Source: JAHFLV01 sp964367845
GTDB lineage: Bacteria > Patescibacteriota > Minisyncoccia > Phycocordibacterales > DATGWK01
Reading direction: 5' to 3'
Assembly (NCBI GenBank): GCA_964367845.1
Contig: CAYIYW010000011.1
Location: 1 to 17,444 of the forward strand
Length of the DNA stretch: 17,444 nt
The notes beneath the pieces are model-generated. The model worked only from the letters and a program-made list of their open reading frames with translations, was not told the DNA's origin and did no database searches. Below, piece after piece: positions 1 to 4,374 of the stretch (position 1 is its first letter; the number at the start of each line of letters is the position of its first letter). A program made the position numbers and the translations under genes.

Positions 1-935
1 TCATCCATAAAATTAATGGCCGGCGCCGCTTGTTTTGCATTTTCAAAGAGGTCGCGTACGCGCGAAGCGCCAACGCCAACAAACATCTCAACAAATTCCG
101 AACCGGAAATTGAGAAAAAGGAAACGCCAGCTTCACCTGCGACTGCCCGGGCCAAAATCGTTTTTCCCGTGCCCGGCGCGCCCATGAGAAGCACGCCCTT
201 GGGTATCCTTGCTCCGATTTCAAAAAACTTTTTCGGGTTTTTCAGGAAGTCAACAATCTCTTTGAGTTCTTCCTTGGCTTCTTTAACGCCGGCCACATCC
301 TTGAAAGTTACCCGCTGTTTTTTATCGTCAGGCGATATCATCCGAGCTTTTGATTGACCGAAGGAAAACGCCTGCATACCGGCGCCTTTGACTTGCCGAG
401 TCATGAACCACAAAAAGAAAACAATGAAAAGAATCGGAAGAAGAATCGGCGCGAGATTGAGAGCCCAATAGCCGAAACTGCCCTGGCTTTTAACTTCTAT
501 CACCGTTTCCGAAAGCTGTTTCGGCGTCAGGCCGTAGTTGGCAAGGGTCTGAGTCAATGCCTCGCCGTCTTCTTTTTTGGAAATTTTTTGGGACTGGTCC
601 TTGTAGGCGATATTGAGGGTTTCGCCTTCAATCGTGATGCGCTCAACTTTATTTTGTCCAATGTCGGCGGCCAGTTGCGAGAGCGGAATTTGTTCGGATT
701 TGCCGGCCGGTCCGCTCATCACCGAATACAAAAAGATGATGATGGCGAAAACCAAAAAAGAGGTGATGATATTCAGCCAGAAACGGCTCCGCGGGTCGCC
801 GGTTGAACTGCCACCGCTTCGGCCACCACCCAAACCACGGCCCAGGCCACGGCCTAAACCGCCGCCGAGACCGCCTCCCGGGCCGCCGCCTTTTTTCAAA
901 ACAACCCTGATTTTCTTTTTTTTCTGTGGGGGCAT
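1..935 (-). CDS. ftsH: ATP-dependent zinc metalloprotease FtsH, N-terminal part (runs off left edge)
   Basis: This is the first 311 codons of FtsH, the membrane-anchored AAA+ protease that degrades misfolded membrane proteins and SsrA-tagged substrates. Translation from the ATG at 935-933 gives a glycine-rich tail (residues 16-46), a first membrane helix (about 53-73), the periplasmic FtsH-extracellular domain (about 80-150), a second helix (about 158-178), then the AAA module. The module has the signature FKDVAGVKEAKEEL (211-224), Walker A GAPGTGKT (252-259), pore loop MFVGVG (284-289) and the start of Walker B ending at D311, where the window stops. The C-terminal AAA part and HExxH protease domain are outside the window. 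It is divergent from smpB, with a 117-nt gap between the start codons. No clear Shine-Dalgarno precedes the ATG. Family assignment is secure; the odd feature is the Gly-rich N-terminus. Confidence 0.96.
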   Translation of the reverse strand, partial: MPPQKKKKIRVVLKKGGGPGGGLGGGLGRGLGRGLGGGRSGGSSTGDPRSRFWLNIITSFLVFAIIIFLYSVMSGPAGKSEQIPLSQLAADIGQNKVERITIEGETLNIAYKDQSQKISKKEDGEALTQTLANYGLTPKQLSETVIEVKSQGSFGYWALNLAPILLPILFIVFFLWFMTRQVKGAGMQAFSFGQSKARMISPDDKKQRVTFKDVAGVKEAKEELKEIVDFLKNPKKFFEIGARIPKGVLLMGAPGTGKTILARAVAGEAGVSFFSISGSEFVEMFVGVGASRVRDLFENAKQAAPAINFMD

Positions 936-1037
936 GTTCGTTGAGGAATCTACATACTAGCCGATTTTTTGTGAAAAGGAAAATGTTTGAGAAAAAGATT
1001 GAGAGGTTGGCCATTTATTTCTCCGCTCAAATCATTC

Positions 1038-1046
1038 TGATATAGT
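1038..1046 (+). promoter_or_regulatory. Extended -10 promoter of smpB (predicted leaderless transcript)
   Basis: TGATATAGT is a TG-n-TATAGT extended -10 element. Its last base lies 7 nt before the A of the smpB ATG at 1053, so transcription would begin at or within a base of the start codon. No Shine-Dalgarno lies between them. The -35 region is not recognisable. The leaderless start is an inference from this spacing. Confidence 0.55.
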
Positions 1047-1052
1047 TACCTC

Positions 1053-1499
1053 ATGTCCGACCTGCTCTACAACAAAAAAGCCGGATTCAACTATGAAATC
1101 AGCGACACTCTCGTGGCGGGTATTGAGCTTTTGGGTTTTGAAGTGAAATCATTGCGGGCGAAACAAGGGTCTCTTGACGGCTCGTATGTAACCGTGCGTG
1201 GCGGTGAGGCCTTTTTGGTTGGCGCCCAAATTCCGCCTTTTCAGCAAAACAACACACCAAAAGAGTATGTTCCACGCCGTGAACGGCGTCTTCTTTTAAC
1301 GAAGCGGGAAATCGCTTCTTTGACCGGCCAAAAGTCAAAAGCAGGTTTGACGGCAGTGCCAATCTCGGTGTATAATGTCGGGCGGAAGATAAAGGTTAAA
1401 ATCGGTTTGGCTCGCAACAAGAAAAAATTTGATAAACGCGAGATAATAAAGAAACGGGACATTAACCGAGATATCCGTAGAGAATTCAAAGAACATTGA
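1053..1499 (+). CDS. smpB: SsrA-binding protein SmpB
   Basis: SmpB binds the tRNA-like end of tmRNA and brings it into the A site of stalled ribosomes for trans-translation. The 148-residue length is normal for the family. Recognisable SmpB blocks are the N-terminal NKKAGFNYEI (8-17), the OB-barrel segment AGIELLGFEVKSLR (22-35), GSLDGSYV (39-46) with the family's glycine-rich turns, and PFQQNNTPKEYVPRRERRLLL (about 62-82). The basic C-terminal tail KKKFDKREIIKKRDINRDIR (about 122-141) enters the mRNA path of the ribosome. The start at 1053 is chosen from this alignment; there is no ribosome binding site, and the promoter sits right against the ATG. The partner RNA gene ssrA follows 178 nt downstream on the same strand, a functionally coherent pairing. 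Confidence 0.97.
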   Translation: MSDLLYNKKAGFNYEISDTLVAGIELLGFEVKSLRAKQGSLDGSYVTVRGGEAFLVGAQIPPFQQNNTPKEYVPRRERRLLLTKREIASLTGQKSKAGLTAVPISVYNVGRKIKVKIGLARNKKKFDKREIIKKRDINRDIRREFKEH

Positions 1500-1538
1500 C
1501 AACCTGCTGGCCATTCGCCCAGTGTTATGTTTTCCTTT

Positions 1539-1657
1539 GAGCCTGCGATTAAATGTCCTTCAAGTGAACGCGATAAATTTCTGCTGAAATTTTCGCTCCC
1601 TCTCGGCTGCCTGCGCGGCCTCCGAGAGTCACTTTCCGGACATTTAATCTCGGGCTC
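1539..1657 (+). ncRNA. Strongly folded 119-nt element between smpB and ssrA (unidentified)
   Basis: The two ends form a 20-position helix: 1539-1558 pairs with 1638-1657, with one G-U and one C-U mismatch. Inside, 1562-1567 pairs perfectly with 1629-1634. That helix opens into two hairpins: 1570-1580 with 1587-1596 (GCGA/TCGC and AAATTT/AAATTT around one bulged T, loop CTGCTG) and 1600-1606 with 1622-1628 (CTCTCGG/CCGAGAG). The whole is a three-way junction with almost every base accounted for. It is not followed by a T-tract, so it is not a simple terminator. I do not recognise the family. It could be a small RNA, a structured smpB 3' UTR or tmRNA leader, or a miniature inverted-repeat element with 20-bp ends; no target-site duplication is visible. 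The strand is assumed from its neighbours. Confidence 0.5.
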
Positions 1658-1676
1658 CAGAAAAAAATAATACCGG

Positions 1677-2066
1677 GGGGATGATCGGCCTAGACAGGAA
1701 ATAACAAACCTTTGCGCGACGCGGAGCTTCGCGGTCTCCTTAATCCCTCGGACAAACAACTGCAAACAATTCAGTTGCCAAGGCAAAGTCATTCGTCTCT
1801 CCATATTTTGGTCAGACAGACCCTGCCCTCTCTTTCGCTTTAGCGTAAGAGACGCCGCTCTGCCCCAGCTTGACAAGCAGACGCGGTGAAATAACTTCAA
1901 GCTCTGAATGCCGAACTTTCTCGCTCGGTGTTTGAGATTAAGAGAATCGGTTGACTGATGTTTTGAGTATTTTTAAGTCAGTCATCCTAAACTTCAAAAT
2001 ACCCTACGCGCTGTAGATTCATTGTTTGTTATTTTTTGCACGGCGGTTCGATTCCGCCCATCTCCA
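1677..2066 (+). ncRNA. ssrA: Transfer-messenger RNA (tmRNA, one-piece)
   Basis: tmRNA rescues stalled ribosomes and adds a degradation tag. The acceptor stem is complete: GGGGATG (1677-1683) pairs with CATCTCC (2059-2065), including G3-U70, the alanyl-tRNA synthetase determinant; the discriminator is A2066 and CCA is not encoded. The T arm is GGCGG-TTCGATT-CCGCC (2042-2058). Helix 2 is an 11-bp perfect pairing of 1699-1709 with 2024-2034. The reading frame for the tag probably resumes at GCA 1762-1764 and stops at TAA 1846-1848, giving a 28-residue peptide beginning ANNSVAKAKS and ending SFALA. The stop codon lies in a hairpin (TCTCTT/AAGAGA and CGCT/AGCG, 1831-1854), as in helix 5 of known tmRNAs. 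Pseudoknot-like complementarities follow (for example around 1940-2000). Identity is very secure; the exact resume codon is inferred. Confidence 0.95.
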
Positions 2067-2071
2067 TGGAC

Positions 2072-2107
2072 AAAATTAAGAGCGCCCGTCAGGGTGCTTT
2101 TAATTTT
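2072..2107. terminator. Bidirectional terminator between ssrA and hicA
   Basis: A 16-position stem pairs 2072-2087 with 2092-2107 around the loop GTCA, with two G-T wobbles. It begins AAAATTAA and ends TTAATTTT, so either strand yields a hairpin ending in a T-rich arm. It begins 5 nt after the tmRNA 3' end and also lies downstream of the converging hicBA genes. Confidence 0.75.
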
Positions 2108-2190
2108 GGCCATTGAGAATGAAAGACGGAATCGAACGCCCATCTTCAACACTACATCCGAGCAACTACTGCTCTGACAAAACAATGGCC
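2108..2190 (-). other. Three-way folded, tRNA-like remnant next to ssrA
   Basis: GGCCATTG (2108-2115) and CAATGGCC (2183-2190) are a perfect 8-bp inverted repeat enclosing two hairpins: GAGCA/TGCTC at 2160-2174, and 2123-2129 with 2140-2146. The second hairpin pairs fully only when read on the minus strand (a G-U there is a C-A mismatch on plus), and its loop then contains TTCGATT, a perfect tRNA T-loop consensus. The arrangement acceptor, D-like hairpin, T-like hairpin resembles a tRNA lacking an anticodon arm. The T stem itself does not pair in the canonical 5-bp register, so it is not a normal tRNA. The stretch 2125-2148 also resembles the tmRNA 3' end. Possible identities are a decayed tRNA, a duplication of the ssrA end, or an attachment-site remnant. 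Confidence 0.35.
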
Positions 2191-2259
2191 TGATAGTCCC
2201 CTTACCGAGGACCTGTGGAACGTAGCAGGAGAGCTCCTAGGCTATCTTAGCTAGAGGCC
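2187..2259. other. Second inverted-repeat structure overlapping the hicA 3' end
   Basis: GGCCTGATAG (2187-2196) pairs in two blocks with CTATC (2242-2246) and AGGCC (2255-2259), separated on the 3' side by 8 unpaired bases. Inside, AGGA/TCCT around GAGC (2227-2238 region) and CCTG/CAGG (about 2212-2229) can form small hairpins. GGCC at 2187-2190 is also needed by the neighbouring 2108-2190 fold, so the two structures exclude each other. It overlaps the last codons of hicA. Function unknown. Confidence 0.3.
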
Positions 2260-2483
2260 CATTTACGCCAGTCTTTTTTATCTATTTTTGATTGGCGAAT
2301 CATTGTTTCTAAAGTTCTGATTGGATAAGACCCGTGAGTAAAATTTACTTCCACGACTGCAACCGTTTCTTCATTTGTCCATGCTTCGTGAGAACCATCT
2401 TTTTCATGATCAAACGCAAAACCAGATTCTTTGAGGAATCTGGTTACATCTTTATATGTCCAATTATTTAAGCCGTTTGGCAT
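2247..2483 (-). CDS. hicA: HicA-family toxin (mRNA interferase)
   Basis: HicA toxins are small double-stranded-RNA-binding-fold ribonucleases that cleave mRNA when not bound by HicB. This 78-residue protein shows the family pattern: a helix YKDVTRFLKESGF (10-22), then the beta-strand DHEKDGSHEAW (25-35) with the catalytic-type histidine H32 in the GSH motif, then strands ending in VEVNFTHGSYPIRTLETMIRQ (about 44-64), where family members have the basic/His segment before the last helix. It overlaps the upstream antitoxin gene by 16 nt, which suggests coupled translation. The order (antitoxin first) is the reverse of the classical hicAB operon but known in other systems. The C-terminal end overlaps a folded DNA stretch. 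Family call is good; toxicity is inferred. Confidence 0.82.
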   Translation of the reverse strand: MPNGLNNWTYKDVTRFLKESGFAFDHEKDGSHEAWTNEETVAVVEVNFTHGSYPIRTLETMIRQSKIDKKDWRKWASS

Positions 2484-2797
2484 TGATAAGGGAAAACGGT
2501 CAAAAACTGGTAAGGAGAGACAATTGATTTTTGTAATTCTTCCACAGCTTTAAAATAAATCGCCCAGTATTTTTCTTCAGTATGTCTGTTTAAGAGTTCG
2601 TCCGACATCTTTTTATCTCTCACAACCTTAAGATGCAATTCTGCGGCTTCTTGAATTGAGAGCATTAGTTTATTTGGGTCATCTCCCTCTTCGATGATAT
2701 CGAAGGTAAGACAAACGCCCACATATGAGTTTCCTTCTTTGTATACAAGGTACTCAATAACACCACTTTCTTTTGTGTTGTAGGGTCTTGATATCAT
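2468..2797 (-). CDS. hicB: HicB-like antitoxin
   Basis: This 109-residue protein has the degenerate RNase H fold of HicB: the strand IEYLVYKEGNSYVGVCLTFD (about 14-33), which matches the family pattern of an acidic, glycine-containing hairpin, followed by EEGDDPNKLMLSIQEAAELHL (about 36-56), the typical helix. HicB neutralises HicA by covering its active site. The C-terminal half (about 60-109) has no recognisable HTH or ribbon-helix-helix DNA-binding domain, so autoregulation would need another route. The ATG at 2797 is preceded by an AT-rich stretch with TATAAA but no Shine-Dalgarno. It is the first gene of the pair and overlaps hicA by 16 nt. Antitoxin role rests on fold and neighbour. Confidence 0.75.
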   Translation of the reverse strand: MISRPYNTKESGVIEYLVYKEGNSYVGVCLTFDIIEEGDDPNKLMLSIQEAAELHLKVVRDKKMSDELLNRHTEEKYWAIYFKAVEELQKSIVSPYQFLTVFPYQCQTA

Positions 2798-3023
2798 GAT
2801 ATTTATACTTTTATATTATTGTATCACTATTTGTGGAGACGGTGTGAATAGATACACTATACTTTCCCTACACGAAAGTCAAAGAAATGGAAACTTACAC
2901 AACTGTTTTTTGGAAAAAAGAAATAGTGTACTTGACAAGTACTATTTTATAGTACAAGATATAAGAAGACCGGTCGTTATTTACGTCTGATTTCCCAAAC
3001 TCAATCCCAAAAAGGAGGACCGC
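2798..3023. other. Intergenic region with divergent promoters
   Basis: This region separates hicB (leftward) from the membrane protein gene at 3024 (rightward). It is AT-rich and holds a -35-like TTGACA at 2932-2937 overlapped by palindromes. A 64-codon open frame at 2796-2990 has no ribosome binding site or recognisable domain and is judged non-coding. Confidence 0.5.
2928..2955. promoter_or_regulatory. Overlapping palindromes covering a -35 element (operator candidate)
   Basis: GTACTTGACAAGTAC (2928-2942) is a perfect 7+1+7 palindrome. GTACTATTTTATAGTAC (2939-2955) is a perfect 7+3+7 palindrome. They share the central GTAC. The first contains TTGACA (2932-2937), a consensus -35 box for the rightward gene at 3024. 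A matching -10 is not clear (CAAGAT at 17 nt spacing, TATAAG at 22 nt). The layout suits a dimeric repressor binding to three GTAC half-sites. Confidence 0.5.
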
Positions 3024-3629
3024 GTGAAGGAGTTAATCGGACTCATGTCGGGTTTCATAGTTGTTCTTAGCACGATTCCTTATGGGATTCGCGTATACCA
3101 AAGGAAAATCAAACCGAATCTCGTGAGCTGGAGTATCTGGGCTTTTCTCGGGCTGGCACTTCTGTTGACCTACAAAAGTTCCGGTGCGGGAAGCAACCTG
3201 TGGCCGGCCGTCTTTGGTTTCACCAACCCGCTAATTATTGCCATCTTGGCAATCTGGCGGGGAGAACATAAAAGGCCCACCCGGCTAGAGGTTGCCTGCG
3301 TCGCTTTCGGAGTCGCGTCAATTGTTTTGTGGTACTTTGTCCAGAATGACCCGTCCACAGTTCAATATGCCCTCTACATCGCAATCATCGCTGACCTCTG
3401 GGCGGCGATTCCTACGATTGTTTTTCTTTGGAACAACCCAAAGGAAGACCGTCCTGTCGCGTGGAGCGTATTTGCTGTCGGCTACGGCATTGCGGTCTTC
3501 GCGATTACGGAGCACACCTTCGCAAACTACATTCTTCCGCTCTACGTGTTCGCACTGGCCGGCACAATAGCTTGTCTCCTTGTAGTGTATCGGGTCAAGA
3601 ACCATGTCCCCCTCAAGGAGTGGATTTGA
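3024..3629 (+). CDS. Multi-pass membrane protein with PQ-loop-like (SWEET-like) repeats
   Basis: This 201-residue protein is almost entirely hydrophobic, with about seven predicted membrane helices. The segment IPYGIRVYQRKIKPNLVSWS (18-37) resembles the PQ-loop pattern of SemiSWEET/SWEET-type transporters: a proline-containing helix, a short basic loop, then P-N and S-W. A related segment, about 125-158 (ADLWAAIPTIVFLW, then RPVAWSVFAVGYG), suggests an internal repeat, as in two three-helix bundles. The GTG start at 3024 follows a strong AAGGAGG. It is a single-gene unit with its own terminator. The gene at 14093 in this window encodes a related protein. Substrate and function are unknown; transport of a small metabolite is only a guess from fold resemblance. 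Confidence 0.72.
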   Translation: MKELIGLMSGFIVVLSTIPYGIRVYQRKIKPNLVSWSIWAFLGLALLLTYKSSGAGSNLWPAVFGFTNPLIIAILAIWRGEHKRPTRLEVACVAFGVASIVLWYFVQNDPSTVQYALYIAIIADLWAAIPTIVFLWNNPKEDRPVAWSVFAVGYGIAVFAITEHTFANYILPLYVFALAGTIACLLVVYRVKNHVPLKEWI

Positions 3630-3631
3630 CC

Positions 3632-3664
3632 AAGCCCCGCGCGCATCGCGTGTGGGGCTTTTTC
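3632..3664 (+). terminator. Rho-independent terminator
   Basis: AAGCCCC (3632-3638) pairs with GGGGCTT (3654-3660), and 3639-3644 continues the stem with 3648-3653 (two G-T pairs) to a 3-nt loop. The T-run TTTTTCT follows. It ends the membrane protein unit 2 nt after the stop codon. Confidence 0.88.
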
Positions 3665-3748
3665 TATTAAGGAATAACGAGTCATTGGACGCAGAATCGT
3701 TCTCCAATCTTTTTACAAAGAACATCGCAAATTTTTCAAAAATATATT

Positions 3749-3757
3749 TGCTATAAT
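3749..3757 (+). promoter_or_regulatory. Extended -10 promoter, predicted leaderless start
   Basis: TGCTATAAT is a perfect TG-n-TATAAT extended -10. Only six A/T bases separate it from the ATG at 3764, so the predicted first transcribed base is the A of the start codon. No ribosome binding site is present. No good -35 is visible. Confidence 0.65.
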
Positions 3758-3763
3758 TAAAAA

Positions 3764-4240
3764 ATGATTTATTACTTCGCCTACGGGTCCAATATGGATT
3801 TAAAAAGGGTTGACGGCATGGGTTTGAAACTTGACAGCATCCGCGCCGGCAAACTTCACGGCTGGAAACTTGTGTTTAACGTCATAGACAACAAAGCCGA
3901 CGGCACAGGTTATGCCAACATCGTCCCCGACAAAGATTCAGCCGTTGAGGGTTTAATTTACGAGACCGACCAAATTTCCATGAAGAAATTGGACTATCTG
4001 GAAGGATACCCGCGTTATTATTTGAAGAAAAAAGTAGTCGCCATCAACGATGATGAAGAACCGATAAGATGCATCACGTATGTCGGCAATCAAAAAATGC
4101 TGGAACGCGGCCTTAAACCCTTGAGAATTTATATGAAACATCTTTTGAGCGGTAAAATGTTCTTGAGCCGCGAATATTTAAACAAACTCAAAAGCGTTAA
4201 AACAATTGAATCAAACGGGGTTAAGCGCGAAAATAGATAA
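3764..4240 (+). CDS. Gamma-glutamylcyclotransferase-fold protein (GGCT/AIG2-like)
   Basis: This 158-residue protein begins with YFAYGSNM (4-11), the phosphate-binding-like YGSN signature of the gamma-glutamylcyclotransferase family. It continues with GWKLVFN (33-39), GYANIVP (49-55), and VEGLIYE (61-67). LDYLEGYP (77-84) contains the expected catalytic glutamate E80. Family enzymes release 5-oxoproline from gamma-glutamyl amines, amino acids or peptides; which substrate is used here cannot be told. The gene stands alone, directly preceded by an extended -10 element without leader or Shine-Dalgarno, a contrast to the strong ribosome binding sites of the units on both sides. Domain assignment is good, substrate unknown. 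Confidence 0.85.
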   Translation: MIYYFAYGSNMDLKRVDGMGLKLDSIRAGKLHGWKLVFNVIDNKADGTGYANIVPDKDSAVEGLIYETDQISMKKLDYLEGYPRYYLKKKVVAINDDEEPIRCITYVGNQKMLERGLKPLRIYMKHLLSGKMFLSREYLNKLKSVKTIESNGVKRENR

Positions 4241-4262
4241 AACAACTATCGGGTTTCAAAAT

Positions 4263-4291
4263 TGGTCATTTTTGTCAAACGATACTATCAT
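4263..4291 (+). promoter_or_regulatory. Candidate promoter of the nitronate-monooxygenase-like gene
   Basis: TGGTCA (4263-4268) and TATCAT (4286-4291) are 17 nt apart, matching the -35/-10 pattern at 4 and 5 of 6 positions. The leader of about 75 nt contains a small inverted repeat CCTGTT/AACAGG (4310-4323) and a tandem GTTGAAACAG/GTTGAAACAC (4313-4332). This is a visual prediction. Confidence 0.4.
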
Positions 4292-4374
4292 TTAGCGAGA
4301 AGAGGTTCACCTGTTGAAACAGGTTGAAACACCGACCAGTTCTTTGATTTTGATTGACTTTGAAAGGAGACCCC

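Noticed and set aside
613..960. Plus-strand open frame with a PPPRPRP repeat
   Set aside because: It is the complement of the glycine-rich start of ftsH; no ribosome binding site or homology.
1539..1657. Rho-independent terminator for smpB
   Set aside because: No T-run follows the stem on the plus strand, and the branched fold is unlike a terminator.
1241..1900. Long minus-strand open frame covering smpB and part of ssrA
   Set aside because: It overlaps two secure genes on the other strand and has no recognisable domain.
2187..2259. SRP RNA (ffs), from a GGAACGTAGCAG string resembling the helix-8 GGAA...AGCAG motif
   Set aside because: The bases flanking GGAA do not form the closing C-G pairs and the 5' CAGG side of the symmetric loop is absent; the overlap with the hicA end also argues against it.
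2796..2990. Possible 64-residue protein upstream of 3024
   Set aside because: No ribosome binding site, overlaps the hicB start and the palindromic promoter region, and has low-complexity composition.
4310..4332. CRISPR-like repeat (GTTGAAAC tandem)
   Set aside because: Only two 10-bp copies, directly adjacent and without spacers; GTTGAAAC resembles a CRISPR repeat end only by chance, and no cas genes are present.
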